64,000 bases of DNA from Cellulosimicrobium funkei (GCF_001019615.1 NZ_JNBQ01000001.1:372001-436000), one strand, 5' to 3'; shown: positions 16,107-25,266, numbered from the stretch's first letter. The notes: a model not told the origin generated them from the letters alone. A program made the numbers and translations.

Positions 16107-17123
16107 ATGACCGGTAGGACACCCGGCGGCGACGCCGCCGGCGCACCGGGAGACGACCCGGTCCCCGACCGCATCCACGCCCGACCCGTCCCGCGGCCCG
16201 GCCGGTGGATCTCCGCCGTCGTGCTGCTGGTCCTCGCCGCGATGGCCGCCAACGCCCTGCTGACGAACGAGAAGTTCCGCTGGGACGTCGTCTGGCTCTA
16301 CTTCCGCGACGTGACGGTCGTGCGCGGCGTGGGCTGGACGCTCGTGCTGACGTTCTGCTCGATGGCGATCGCGATCGTGCTCGCCGTGCTGCTCGCGATC
16401 ATGCGACGGTCGGACAACCCCGTCATGAAGTCGGTGAGCTGGGGCTACATCTGGTTCTTCCGCGGCACCCCGATCTACACCCAGCTCGTGTTCTGGGGCC
16501 TCGTGTCGGTGCTCTACCCCCGCCTGAGCCTCGGCATCCCGTTCGGCCCCGAGTTCTTCGAGTTCCGCACGGCGGACCTGTTCACCGCGTTCGTGTGCGC
16601 GCTCATCGGGCTCTCGCTCAACGAGGCCGCGTACCTCGCGGAGATCGTGCGCGCCGGTCTCGGGTCCGTCGACCCGGGCCAGACCGAGGCGGCCAAGGCG
16701 CTCGGCATGAAGGACGGCAAGATCCTGCGGCGCATCGTGCTGCCGCAGGCGATGCGCGTCATCGTGCCCCCGACGGGCAACGAGACGATCTCCCTGCTCA
16801 AGACGACGTCCCTCGTGCTCGCGGTGCCGTTCACGCTCGACCTCCAGTACTCGACCAACGCCATCGGCAACCGGATCTTCCTGCCGATCCCGCTGCTCAT
16901 GGTCGCGGCGATCTGGTACCTGCTCATCACGAGCGTCCTCATGGTCGGCCAGCACTACATCGAGCGGTACTACGGCCGGGGGTTCGGCACGCAGACGACG
17001 GCCCGACGTCGCGGGCGCGGGCCGGGAGGCACGGGCGGCGGCCGCAGGAAGCCCAGCAAGCAGGACCTCATCGCCGCGTCCGGCACGACCAAGGACGACC
17101 CCTTCCTGGAGGTGACCCCGTGA
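16107..17123 (+). CDS. Amino-acid ABC transporter permease
   Basis: 338 residues, HisM/GlnP type. Transmembrane segments begin at about residue 35. The EAA loop that docks the ATPase is [23 protein letters not shown], followed by ILPQAMR-like [20 protein letters not shown]. It is the only permease in the operon, so it probably forms a homodimer. A ~55-residue basic, Gly-rich cytosolic tail after the last helix is longer than usual for the family. Its stop overlaps the ATPase GTG. Confidence 0.9.
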   Translation: MTGRTPGGDAAGAPGDDPVPDRIHARPVPRPGRWISAVVLLVLAAMAANALLTNEKFRWDVVWLYFRDVTVVRGVGWTLVLTFCSMAIAIVLAVLLAIMRRSDNPVMKSVSWGYIWFFRGTPIYTQLVFWGLVSVLYPRLSLGIPFGPEFFEFRTADLFTAFVCALIGLSLNEAAYLAEIVRAGLGSVDPGQTEAAKALGMKDGKILRRIVLPQAMRVIVPPTGNETISLLKTTSLVLAVPFTLDLQYSTNAIGNRIFLPIPLLMVAAIWYLLITSVLMVGQHYIERYYGRGFGTQTTARRRGRGPGGTGGGRRKPSKQDLIAASGTTKDDPFLEVTP

Positions 17124-17950
17124 GCGGGACGCACGACGCGGCATCCTCGCCGGCCGGCCGCACGACGACCACGGACGCCACGCCGATGGTGCAGGTCGAG
17201 GGCCTGCACAAGATGTTCGGCGACCTGCACGTGCTCCGGGGCGTGGACCTCGAGGTCCCGCGCGGCTCGGTGTGCGTCGTCCTGGGACCGTCCGGGTCCG
17301 GCAAGTCGACGCTCCTGCGCTGCGTCAACGAGCTCGAGGAGATCACCGGTGGGCGCATCCGCGTCGACGGCGAGCTCATGGGCTACCGCGAGGTGACCAA
17401 GGACGGGCGCACCCGCCTGCACCGCCTGCACCCCAAGGTCGTCGCGCGCCAGCGCTCGCGCATCGGCATGGTGTTCCAGCGCTTCAACCTGTTCCCGCAC
17501 ATGACGGCGCTCGAGAACGTCGCGGAGGCGCCGGTGCAGGTGCACGGGCTCGCCAAGTCGGCCGCGCGCGCACGGGCGACCGAGCTCCTGGAGCGCGTCG
17601 GCCTCGCCGACCGCGCGGACCACTACCCGGCGCAGCTCTCCGGCGGGCAGCAGCAGCGCGTGGCGATCGCGCGGGCGCTCGCCATGGAGCCCGAGCTCAT
17701 GCTGTTCGACGAGCCGACGTCGGCCCTCGACCCCGAGCTCGTCGGCGAGGTGCTCGCCGTCATGCGCGACCTCGCGCGGTCCGGCATGACGATGATGGTC
17801 GTGACGCACGAGATCGGGTTCGCGCGCGAGGTCGCGGACGCCGTCGTCTTCATGGACGAGGGCGTCATCGTCGAGCAGGGCACGCCCGAGCAGGTGCTCG
17901 GGGACCCGCAGCACGAGCGCACGCGGTCGTTCCTCGCGCACGTGCTGTAG
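17120..17950 (+). CDS. Amino-acid ABC transporter ATP-binding protein
   Basis: 276 residues from a GTG at 17120 that overlaps the permease stop (GTGA). Walker A is [10 protein letters not shown]-loop [19 protein letters not shown], signature [19 protein letters not shown], Walker [13 protein letters not shown], and H-loop VVTHE. It has an extra ~25-residue Thr/Ser-rich N-terminus. A short insertion ([15 protein letters not shown]) after the Walker A strand is typical of the GlnQ/HisP group. It powers the importer formed with the two upstream products. Confidence 0.92.
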   Translation: MSGTHDAASSPAGRTTTTDATPMVQVEGLHKMFGDLHVLRGVDLEVPRGSVCVVLGPSGSGKSTLLRCVNELEEITGGRIRVDGELMGYREVTKDGRTRLHRLHPKVVARQRSRIGMVFQRFNLFPHMTALENVAEAPVQVHGLAKSAARARATELLERVGLADRADHYPAQLSGGQQQRVAIARALAMEPELMLFDEPTSALDPELVGEVLAVMRDLARSGMTMMVVTHEIGFAREVADAVVFMDEGVIVEQGTPEQVLGDPQHERTRSFLAHVL

Positions 17951-17962
17951 GGAGGGCGCCCC

Positions 17963-18187
17963 TCAGCCCGCGCGACGGCGGCGCGGCAGGGCGGGGGCGT
18001 CGTGCGACGCGAGGAGGCGGGGCGAGAGCCCGGTGGGGCGAGCGACGGTGACCATCTCCCCGCTGAGCGCCCGGCCCAGGTGCACGAGCGGCAGCATGTT
18101 CTCGTGCTCGACCACGAGCGCGTCGTAGATCGGGGTCTCGCTGTCCGGGGCGTGGGAGCGGGTGTGGGAGGGAGATCGCGTCAGCAC
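17963..18187 (-). CDS. Hypothetical protein, 74 aa
   Basis: A short frame from a GTG at 18187; the GGGAGG before it is only 1 nt away, so the start is uncertain and the internal ATG in ENMLPLVHLG is an alternative. The mid part PIYDALVVEHENMLPLVHLGRALSG looks like folded protein; the ends are basic and low in complexity. It is convergent with the ABC ATPase gene (12-nt gap). No family recognised. Confidence 0.4.
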   Translation of the reverse strand: MLTRSPSHTRSHAPDSETPIYDALVVEHENMLPLVHLGRALSGEMVTVARPTGLSPRLLASHDAPALPRRRRAG

Positions 18188-18383
18188 GCCTCCCACCTTC
18201 CGTGAGGGACGTGCGTTCCGCGACCGGAAGCGGTGACGTGTCCGTGAGACGTTCGTGGAGACCGGGCGCGCACGCCGCACACCGGCGCTGACGAGCCACC
18301 GGTGGCGCGACGTCGTCGCGCGCGGTTCACTGCATCCTGACGCGCACCGGCCGCCGCGTCCCGGTCGCACCCGGGAGGACCGC

Positions 18384-18824
18384 ATGAGCCTCGCCCCGAT
18401 CGTCCACGAGCTCCGGCTCGCGTGCCCCGTCGAGGTCGCGTTCGACACGTACGTCGACCGGATCGGGGAGTGGTGGCCACCCGGGTACGCCGACGACGCC
18501 CGCTCGTTCACCGGTCTCGTCGTCGAGCCCGTGGTCGGGGGTCGCGTGGTCGCGTCCCACGGTGCCGACGAGCGGGTGTGGGGGCGCGTGACGCTCTGGG
18601 AGCGGGCGACCCACCTCGCCCACACGTTCACCCCGGGGCAGCCGCCCGGCCGGGCGTCGCTCGTCCGGGTCGACCTGCGGCCGAGCGCCACCGGGACCGC
18701 CGTGCGGTTCGAGCACGGCGGGTGGGCGCCCGGCAGCGAGCGCGTGCGGTCGCGCTTCACCGGGTGGCCACGCATCCTCAGCCGCTACGCGCACCTCGCC
18801 GAGCACCCCGACCCGGAGAAGTGA
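18384..18824 (+). CDS. SRPBCC (START/AHSA1-like) domain protein
   Basis: 146 residues from an ATG behind GGGAGGAC. The whole protein is one helix-grip domain: HELRLACPVEVAFDTYVDRIGEWWPPG at the start, GLVVEPVVGGRV and WGRVTLWERATHLAHTFTPG in the sheet, and a C-terminal helix FTGWPRILSRYAHLAEH. The pattern fits Activator-of-Hsp90-ATPase-like SRPBCC proteins that bind small hydrophobic ligands. No enzymatic residues are predicted. Monocistronic. Confidence 0.8.
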   Translation: MSLAPIVHELRLACPVEVAFDTYVDRIGEWWPPGYADDARSFTGLVVEPVVGGRVVASHGADERVWGRVTLWERATHLAHTFTPGQPPGRASLVRVDLRPSATGTAVRFEHGGWAPGSERVRSRFTGWPRILSRYAHLAEHPDPEK

Positions 18825-18854
18825 GCCCCGGGCTCGCGGGGGACCACCGTGGTC

Positions 18855-19937
18855 TCACCAGCCCCAGTCGCCCCAGTCCCAGCTGCCGTCGTCGGCGTTC
18901 TCACCGTTGCCGTTGTTCCCGTTGCCGTTGTTCCCGTTGCCGTCGTTCCCCGGGCCGGGCTGGTTCTGCCGGTCGCGCTCGTCCTGCTGCTTCTGCCGGT
19001 CGTCGAGCTCCTGCGACCGCTGGGCGGCGTCCTCCTCGGCCTTCGTGATCGCCGCCTCGCGCTCGGTGAGCTGCGTCGTCGCCGCGTCGAGCTCGGCTCG
19101 CTGGGCCTCCAGGTCGGCCCGCTCCGACTCGAGCTGCTCGCGCTCGGCCGCGACCTCGCTCTGCACGCGCTGCGCCTCGGCCTTCTCGCGCTGCGCCTCC
19201 CCCTGCGCGGAGAGCGTCAGGCCGATGCCGACGAGCAGGCCGAGAGCGACGCCCGCGAGGCCGACGGCGGTCGGGACGAGCCACCGGCGGCCGCGGTCGG
19301 GGGCGGCGTCCTCGTCGTCGTCGGCGCCGGGGAGCGCGAGCGGACCGACGCCCCCGGAGGCGCGCGCCGGGACCGCCGTCGCGCGCGGCGGTGCCGCTGC
19401 CGGGCCGGCGGGCGTCGGACCGACGGGGACCACGCCGGACCGCGCGGCTCCCGCCGAGACCGTCGGGGCCGCGCCCGCGCCCGCCGGGCGTGCGGCCGGG
19501 TCGTCCAGCAGCGCGCCGAGTGCGGGCAGGATCATCGTCGAGCCGGCGACCGGGTGGTCGTCGACGGCGCCCGCCGCGACCGGGGCGAGCGTCGCCACGT
19601 GCGTCGCCTCGACCCCCGGACCCGCGGGGGATGCGCCGGCCACAGGGGTCGCGCCGACCACCGAGGTCGCTCCGACCGCCGGGGTCGCTCCGGACGAGCG
19701 CGCGCGCAGCGACCGGCGCGTCGGCGTCCCGGCTCCGGAGGGCAGGGGCTCGGTCGTGCGGAGGACCGGCGCGTCCGGGAGGGGCACCGGGACCGGGGAC
19801 CCCGAGGTCGCGGCGTCCTCCCAGAACACCCAGCCCGGGGGCGGGGCCGGCCAGGACGGGTCCGGGTGCCAGTCGGTCGTGGGGGTGAAGCCCTCGGGGA
19901 CGGGCCACCCCGGGGGCGGCACGAACCGCACGGCCAT
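18855..19937 (-). CDS. Single-pass membrane protein with coiled coil and Asn/Gly-rich, Trp-ending tail
   Basis: 360 residues from an ATG preceded by GAAGGAGG. The N-terminus carries the PPPGWPVPEGFTPTTDWHPDPSWP motif seen in actinobacterial envelope proteins. A Pro/Ala-rich disordered stretch, one transmembrane helix at about 245-266 (WLVPTAVGLAGVALGLLVGIGL), and a Glu/Gln/Arg coiled coil at ~270-330 follow. The tail has repeated NGNNGNG and ends DGSWDWGDWGW. The longer frame upstream of this ATG is an antisense shadow of the helicase gene. Function unknown; the coiled coil and the aromatic-acidic tail suggest a binding or surface scaffold role. Confidence 0.7.
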   Translation of the reverse strand: MAVRFVPPPGWPVPEGFTPTTDWHPDPSWPAPPPGWVFWEDAATSGSPVPVPLPDAPVLRTTEPLPSGAGTPTRRSLRARSSGATPAVGATSVVGATPVAGASPAGPGVEATHVATLAPVAAGAVDDHPVAGSTMILPALGALLDDPAARPAGAGAAPTVSAGAARSGVVPVGPTPAGPAAAPPRATAVPARASGGVGPLALPGADDDEDAAPDRGRRWLVPTAVGLAGVALGLLVGIGLTLSAQGEAQREKAEAQRVQSEVAAEREQLESERADLEAQRAELDAATTQLTEREAAITKAEEDAAQRSQELDDRQKQQDERDRQNQPGPGNDGNGNNGNGNNGNGENADDGSWDWGDWGW

Positions 19938-20147
19938 GGGGTCCTCCTTCGGTAGCGTCCGGCGCACGGTCGACGGGGACGCAGGGTCTCGACGGGGCTC
20001 CGGGTTCGACGGGAACAGTAGGGGAGTCGTGGCCACCGGCACGAATCGGCGCCGCGACGTGGGTGGCCGCTGGTAGAACGGACGCAGACCGGCGAGGCGG
20101 CCCCGCTCCCGCCCCGGCAGCGATCGTCCCCCGACCCGGAGGTGTGC

Positions 20148-23100
20148 GTGTTCCTCGTCGACGAGCCGGCGCTGCGGACCGTCGCGGCCGACCCCCGCCG
20201 GGCCGCCACCGGCGGCGCGCCCGCGAGCGAGCGCGTCCTCGTGCACTCCGCGAGCGACCTCGTGGTCGCCGCCGACTGCGAGTACCGGCTCCTGTGCCGG
20301 CTCGACGAGCAGCTCGGCCGTGCCCCGCGCCCGGACGCGGGGGAGGACGCCATGCTCGCGCGCACCGCCGCGCTCGGGGCGCGGCACGAGTGCGAGGTCC
20401 TCGCGCGCTACGAGGCCGAGCACGGCGCGTTCGACCCGACGACGGGACGTGGCGTCGTGCGGCTCGAGCCGCCGCGCACGATCTCCTGGGACGAGCTCGT
20501 GGGCGCCCAGGCGAGCACGCTCGCCGCGCTCGAGGCCGGCGCCGACGTCGTCCACCAGGCGGCGTTCTTCGACGGCTCGTTCCACGGGCGCGCCGACTTC
20601 CTCGTCCGGACCGGCGCCGACGACACGGGAGCGGCCCGCTACGCCGTCGTGGACACCAAGCTCGCGCGGCGCGCCAAGGTCCCCGCGCTGCTCCAGCTCG
20701 CCGCGTACGGCGACCAGCTCCAGGCCGCGGGCGTGCCCGTCGACCCCGACGTCTCGCTCGTGCTCGGCACGCGCGAGCGCACGTCGCACCGCCTCGCCGA
20801 CCTCCTGCCCGTGTTCCGGGACCGCCGCGACCACCTCGTCCGGCTCACGGCCGAGCACGTCGCGCGCGACGGCCGCGCCCCCTGGGACGACCCCGCCGTC
20901 CGGGCGTGCGGGCGCTGCGCCGACTGCCGGGCGCAGATCGACGCGCACCGCGACGTGCTGCTCGTGGGCGGGGTGTACGAGTCGCAGCGGGCACGTCTGC
21001 ACGCGGCGGGGATCCGCACGATCGACGAGCTCGCGGCCGCGACCGACGAGACGCCGGTCCCCGACGGCATGAGCCGGTCCACGTTCACGAAGGTCCGACG
21101 CCAGGCCGCGCTCCAGCTCGGCACGGGCCCGTCCGACGGCACGGTCGTGTGGGCCGACGCGTCGGGGCCGCACGAGCTCTCGTGGCGCATCGACGACCCG
21201 ACGCCCGTGCTCGCGCTGCCCGCGCCGAGCCCCGGCGACGTCTTCTTCGACTTCGAGGGCGACCCGCTGTGGACGGACGCGAGCGGCACGAGCTGGGGCC
21301 TCGACTACCTGTTCGGCTGGGTCGAGCGTCCCGACGCGGAGGAGGACCGCCCGCCGTTCCACGCGCTGTGGGCGCACGACCTCGCGGCGGAGCGCGACTC
21401 CCTCGTCGCGTTCGTCGACCACGTCAACGCGCGCCGCCGCACGTACCCGGAGTTGCACGTCTACCACTACGCCGACTACGAGCGCGCGCACCTGCTCGCC
21501 ATCGCCGCGCGGCACGGCGTGTACGAGGAGGAGGTCGACGACCTCCTGCGCGACGGCGTCCTCGTCGACCTCTACGCCGTCGTACGGCAGGCGCTGCACG
21601 TCTCCGACAAGTCTCGCTCGATCAAGAAGCTCGAGCCTCTCTACATGGGGGACGAGCTGCGCACCGGCGACGTGACCACCGCCGCCGCGTCCGTCGTCGC
21701 GTACGCGGAGTACACCGCGCTGCGCGAGGCCGGCCGCGACGACGAGGCGGACGAGCTGCTCCGCGGGATCGCGGACTACAACCGGTACGACTGCGTCTCG
21801 ACGCTGCGGCTGACGGACTGGTTGCGGCGTGCGGTCGCTGCTCGTGACGACGCGATGGTCGGCCCGGGTGCGTCCGTCGCCTCTCCCTGGGGCCAGTCCG
21901 CGGCTGACAGCCGTGGGGAGGCTTCGGCGGAAGGGATCGCCGTGCGGGAGCGGTCGTCCGCGGTGGTGCTGGAGGAGGAGATCCGGCAGGTCGTGGGGGA
22001 GGACCGCGCCCGGCGCGGTGCCGACGAGCGGGCGCTCGCGCTGTACGGCGCGGCCACCGGGTACTTCCGGCGCGAGGCGAAGCCGTTCTGGCACGAGCAC
22101 TACTCGCGGCTCTCGCTCCCGGTGGACGAGTGGCTGGGGCGCCGCAACGCGTTCCTCGTCGAGCAGGCCGAGGTCGTCTCGGGCTGGGAGGTCGAGCCAG
22201 GGCGTCGGACGTGGTCGCGCCGCCTCGAGCTCGTGGGCCGGCTCCCGGAGGGCAGCGACCTGCGCGTCGGTGTGGCGCCGTACGTCCTCTACGACCCGCC
22301 GCTGCCCCCGTGCGTCAAGACCGCGGCCGACGGGGTGCGCGGCTGGCTCACGGGGGCGTCGGTCCTCGACGCAGGGCGCCGCGCGACGCCCGCAGGGGAG
22401 CGCGACGTGCTCGTCGTGCGTGAGCAGCTCCCGACCGGTGCCGAGCCGTTCGACGCGACCCCCGTCGCGCTCACCCCGTCGCCCGGCCCGAGCGCGAAGC
22501 CGCTCGAGGCGGCGGCGGAGGCCGCCGCGCGGACCGCGCTCCGGACGTGGCAGACGACGCGCGCGCTGCCGCTCGACGCCGCGACCGACGTGCTCCTGCG
22601 GCGGCACCCACGGCTCGTTCCGGCGCCCGCCGCACGCTCGACGGAGGGTGACGACGGCGCGCGCCTCCCGGCGGGCGCCGACGGAGCGACCGTGCCCGGG
22701 CTGCCGCGCGTCGTGGACGGTGACGTCGTCGCGGCGGTCACGGCCGCCGTCGAACGCCTCGACGACTCCTACCTCGCGGTCCAGGGCCCGCCCGGCACGG
22801 GCAAGACGTACGTCGGGTCGCGCGTCGTCGCGCGGCTCGTCGCGCAGGGCTGGCGGGTCGGCGTCGTCGCGCAGTCGCACGCCGTCGTCGAGAACATGCT
22901 GCGGGCGGTCGTGCTCGGTGCGGGCGTCCCGCGCGAGGTCGTCGCGAAGAAGATCGCGGCGGACGGGCCGTCGGCGCGCGCCGTGTACGACGAGCTCGAC
23001 GGCGCCCACCTCGCGGCGTTCGCGACGCAGCCGGGACCGCGGGTCGTCGGCGGGACCGCCTGGGACTTCGCGGGCGACCGGCTCCCGGCGGGCACGCTCG

Positions 23101-23924
23101 ACCTGCTCGTCGTCGACGAGGCCGGTCAGCTCTCGCTCGCGACCACGGTCGCCGTGTCGCGCGCCGCGCGCCGGCTCCTCCTGCTCGGCGACCCGCAGCA
23201 GCTCCCGCAGGTGAGCCAGGGCCGGCACCCGGAGCCCGTCGACCGGTCCGCGCTCGGCTGGCTGGCCGACGGCCACGGCGTGCTCCCCTCGGACCGTGGC
23301 TACTTCCTGCCGACGACCTGGCGCATGCACCCGCGCCTCGCGCAGGCCGTCTCGACCCTCGCGTACGAGGACCGTCTCCACGCGCACCCGTGCACGGCGG
23401 AGCGCGAGCTCGACGGCGTCCCGCCCGGGGTCGAGCAGGTGCTCGTGGAGCACACGGGGAACTCGGTGCGCTCGCCCGAGGAGGCGGCCGAGGTCGTCCG
23501 CCAGGTCGAGCGGGTCCTCGGGCGCACGTGGACGACGGCGGTCGACGGGGTCGAGGAGCGACGCCCGCTCGGACAGGGGGACGTCCTGGTCGTCGCGGCG
23601 TACAACGCGCAGGTGTGGGCCGTGCGCGGCGCGCTGGAGGCGGCGGGGTACCCGGACGTCCAGGTGGGCACGGTCGACCGGTTCCAGGGCAAGGAGGCAC
23701 CGGTCGTCGTCGTGACGCTCGCCGCCTCGTCGGGCCGCGAGGCGTCGCGCGGGCTCGGGTTCCTGCTCTCGCGGCACCGGGTCAACGTCGCCGTGTCGCG
23801 TGCGCAGTGGAGCGCGGTCGTCGTGCGCTCGCCCGGTCTCACCGACCTCCTGCCGCACTCCCCGCGGGGTGTGGAGGAGCTCGGCGCGTTCCTCGGGCTG
23901 ACGGGCTCCGCACCCGCCGGCTGA
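20148..23924 (+). CDS. TM0106-type RecB-like nuclease / RNase H-like / SF1 helicase protein
   Basis: 1258 residues. GTG 20148 is chosen over GTG 20142 because GGAGG at 20138-20142 would overlap the earlier codon. N-terminal RecB-like nuclease: SASDLVVAADCEYRLLCRLDE, catalytic core HGRADFLV, AVVDTKLARRAK and LQLAAYGDQL. Middle RNase_H_2 domain: DVFFDFEGDPLW, YHYADYERAHL, and DYNRYDCVSTLRL. C-terminal SF1 helicase: Walker A QGPPGTGKT at about residue 878, Walker B LLVVDEAGQ at about 985, LLGDPQQLPQVSQG, TVDRFQGKEAPVVVV, and LLSRHRVNVAVSRAQ. It probably processes DNA or RNA ends in repair or defence; it has no obvious operon partner. Confidence 0.85.
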   Translation: MFLVDEPALRTVAADPRRAATGGAPASERVLVHSASDLVVAADCEYRLLCRLDEQLGRAPRPDAGEDAMLARTAALGARHECEVLARYEAEHGAFDPTTGRGVVRLEPPRTISWDELVGAQASTLAALEAGADVVHQAAFFDGSFHGRADFLVRTGADDTGAARYAVVDTKLARRAKVPALLQLAAYGDQLQAAGVPVDPDVSLVLGTRERTSHRLADLLPVFRDRRDHLVRLTAEHVARDGRAPWDDPAVRACGRCADCRAQIDAHRDVLLVGGVYESQRARLHAAGIRTIDELAAATDETPVPDGMSRSTFTKVRRQAALQLGTGPSDGTVVWADASGPHELSWRIDDPTPVLALPAPSPGDVFFDFEGDPLWTDASGTSWGLDYLFGWVERPDAEEDRPPFHALWAHDLAAERDSLVAFVDHVNARRRTYPELHVYHYADYERAHLLAIAARHGVYEEEVDDLLRDGVLVDLYAVVRQALHVSDKSRSIKKLEPLYMGDELRTGDVTTAAASVVAYAEYTALREAGRDDEADELLRGIADYNRYDCVSTLRLTDWLRRAVAARDDAMVGPGASVASPWGQSAADSRGEASAEGIAVRERSSAVVLEEEIRQVVGEDRARRGADERALALYGAATGYFRREAKPFWHEHYSRLSLPVDEWLGRRNAFLVEQAEVVSGWEVEPGRRTWSRRLELVGRLPEGSDLRVGVAPYVLYDPPLPPCVKTAADGVRGWLTGASVLDAGRRATPAGERDVLVVREQLPTGAEPFDATPVALTPSPGPSAKPLEAAAEAAARTALRTWQTTRALPLDAATDVLLRRHPRLVPAPAARSTEGDDGARLPAGADGATVPGLPRVVDGDVVAAVTAAVERLDDSYLAVQGPPGTGKTYVGSRVVARLVAQGWRVGVVAQSHAVVENMLRAVVLGAGVPREVVAKKIAADGPSARAVYDELDGAHLAAFATQPGPRVVGGTAWDFAGDRLPAGTLDLLVVDEAGQLSLATTVAVSRAARRLLLLGDPQQLPQVSQGRHPEPVDRSALGWLADGHGVLPSDRGYFLPTTWRMHPRLAQAVSTLAYEDRLHAHPCTAERELDGVPPGVEQVLVEHTGNSVRSPEEAAEVVRQVERVLGRTWTTAVDGVEERRPLGQGDVLVVAAYNAQVWAVRGALEAAGYPDVQVGTVDRFQGKEAPVVVVTLAASSGREASRGLGFLLSRHRVNVAVSRAQWSAVVVRSPGLTDLLPHSPRGVEELGAFLGLTGSAPAG

Positions 23925-23940
23925 GCGTCGTCCGGCGGGC

Positions 23941-23980
23941 CGAGCACGTTCCGCCCGGCCGGGCACGATCCGCCCGGCCG
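23941..23980. repeat. Tandem 20-bp direct repeat
   Basis: CGAGCACGTTCCGCCCGGCC at 23941-23960 is followed directly by GGGCACGATCCGCCCGGCCG; 17 of 20 positions match. It lies between convergent genes (stops at 23924 and 24009). The GCACG(T/A)TCCGCCCGGCC unit cannot form a strong hairpin, so it is not a classical terminator. Confidence 0.5.
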
Positions 23981-24008
23981 GACGAGACGGTACCGGCGGT
24001 GCGCCGGG

Positions 24009-24773
24009 TCAGAACTCCCCGAAGCCGCCGAAGTCGTCGAACCCTCCGCCGAAGTCTCCGCCGCCGAAGTCTCCGCCGCCGAAGTCGCCACCGCCGTCGT
24101 CACCGCCGCCCGAGGGGTCCTCGCCCGCCGCCTCGACCGCTCCGCCGTCGGCGCCCTCGGCCGCGCCGGGGTCCTCGGCGCCGCCCTGCTCGGCGGCTGC
24201 GTCCTCCGCGACGGGCTGCGTCGGGTCGGCGAACGCGGGGCCGAACAGGGCGTTCGCGACCGCCGATCCGATGACGACGCCCGCGATCGTGCCGAGCAGG
24301 CTCGAGCCGACCATGGCGCCGAAGCCAGGTGCGCCCTGGCCGCGGCCGGCGAACGTGCGCTCGAGCGTGCCGGGCTGGCGCATCTCGGCGCGCGTCGCCA
24401 TCCGGGCGAGGTCCTGCGGTGCGTCGGACGTCGCGCGCTCCGACGCCGGGACCTGCTCGCCCAGCTCGGTGAGCACCTGTCGCCGCTGCTCGGGCGTCAG
24501 GCGGGCGAACGCCTCGGCGTGCGCCTGCTCGACCTGGTCCGGCGGCGCGGTGCGCAGCAGGTACCGGTAGCGGTCGACCGCGACCTGGTCGGGGGTGCGG
24601 GGTGCGGCCGTCGCGGCGCGCGCGTCCTGCGGGGCGCTCCCGTAGGCGGGCTGGCCGGGGTGCTGGGGCGGGTACTGCGTGGGGTGCTGCGACGGCGAGC
24701 CGTAGGGGCCCGCCTGCGGGGCGCCGTGCGGGTCGCGCGGCTCGCGGCCGAGGAGCCGGTCCAGGAATCCCAT
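24009..24773 (-). CDS. Gly/Phe/Asp-tailed protein of an uncharacterised actinobacterial family
   Basis: 254 residues from an ATG at 24773. N-terminal MGFLDRLLGREPRDP, a Pro/Gln-rich stretch, then a conserved domain: VDRYRYLLRTAPPDQVEQAHAEAFARLTPEQRRQVLTELGEQVP, LARMATRAEMRQPGTLERTF, and a hydrophobic FGAMVGSSLLGTIAGVVIGSAVANALFG segment. The tail is acidic, then Gly-rich with GGDFGGGDFGGGDFGGGF and ends FGEF. Homologues are often mislabelled cation-transporting ATPase; nothing here supports that. It may be a membrane-associated scaffold; the function is unknown. Confidence 0.65.
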   Translation of the reverse strand: MGFLDRLLGREPRDPHGAPQAGPYGSPSQHPTQYPPQHPGQPAYGSAPQDARAATAAPRTPDQVAVDRYRYLLRTAPPDQVEQAHAEAFARLTPEQRRQVLTELGEQVPASERATSDAPQDLARMATRAEMRQPGTLERTFAGRGQGAPGFGAMVGSSLLGTIAGVVIGSAVANALFGPAFADPTQPVAEDAAAEQGGAEDPGAAEGADGGAVEAAGEDPSGGGDDGGGDFGGGDFGGGDFGGGFDDFGGFGEF

Positions 24774-24884
24774 GGGTCGTCCTCCGAGTTCGGTGGCGCG
24801 GCGTCGGATGCGCGCGCGGGGGGTCGTGGCCGGGTACGGCTCACTCCCGGACCAACGAGGAGTCCCGGCCCGCGGTTCCGCCCC

Positions 24885-24948
24885 GCGCCGAACCCGGGTT
24901 CTCTCCTCACCGCACCCGACGAGTGAGGAGCTGCCCCGGGTTCGGCGC
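24885..24948. repeat. Long palindromic element, copy A
   Basis: Arms 24885-24910 and 24923-24948 start with an identical 14-mer (GCGCCGAACCCGGG and its complement) and end with a matching 8-mer, separated by a 4-bp mismatch zone; the loop is 12 nt. The arm sequence recurs almost unchanged at 47178-47237. It lies in the gap between the cold-shock gene and the Gly/Phe/Asp protein gene. Confidence 0.6.
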
Positions 24949-24977
24949 ACCACCCGGGCGCGACCGCCCCGGACGCA

Positions 24978-25011
24978 CGAGCGCCCCCGACCGGAGGGTC
25001 GGGGGCGCTCG
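24978..25011 (-). terminator. Terminator of the cold-shock gene
   Basis: A perfect 15-bp stem (24978-24992 with 24997-25011) with a GGAG loop begins 52 nt after the stop of the cold-shock gene. Confidence 0.75.
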
Positions 25012-25062
25012 GTGAACGATCGGTCGGCGCGACCCGCGAGGGTCGTCACCCGGGAGATCGGA

Positions 25063-25266
25063 TCAGATCGCGCGGATGTTCTCCGCCTGCGGGCCCTTGG
25101 GGCCCTGCGTCACGTCGAACTCGACGCGCTGGTTCTCCTCCAGCGTGCGGAAGCCCTGCGACTGGATCGCGGAGTAGTGCGCGAACACGTCGGCCGAGCC
25201 GTCCTCGGGGGCGATGAAGCCGTAGCCCTTCTCGCTGTTGAACCACTTCACGGTTCCGGTAGCCAT
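25063..25266 (-). CDS. cspA: Cold-shock protein (CspA family)
   Basis: 67 residues covering one complete cold-shock domain: [15 protein letters not shown] (RNP1), DVFAHYSAI (RNP2), and [11 protein letters not shown] at the end. It is a nucleic-acid chaperone that binds single-stranded RNA or DNA. The ATG follows GAAGGAGTAACA, a strong ribosome site. The ~240-bp gap upstream, to 25505, is less GC-rich than its surroundings and probably holds a long 5' leader, as is usual for csp messages. I saw no gene in it. Confidence 0.93.
   Translation of the reverse strand: MATGTVKWFNSEKGYGFIAPEDGSADVFAHYSAIQSQGFRTLEENQRVEFDVTQGPKGPQAENIRAI

Noticed and set aside
18002-18205. Plus-strand 67-codon frame opposite the small hypothetical gene
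   Set aside because: His/Glu/Arg-rich without folded-protein pattern and no ribosome site; the minus-strand frame is the better candidate, itself weak.
20142-20150. GTG at 20142 as the start of the nuclease-helicase gene
   Set aside because: It overlaps the only GGAGG, leaving no spacing; GTG 20148 has the proper 5-nt gap.
18855-23966. A single 1703-codon minus-strand frame
   Set aside because: Only the last 360 codons, after the ATG at 19937 with its GGAGG site, are real protein; the rest mirrors the nuclease-helicase gene.
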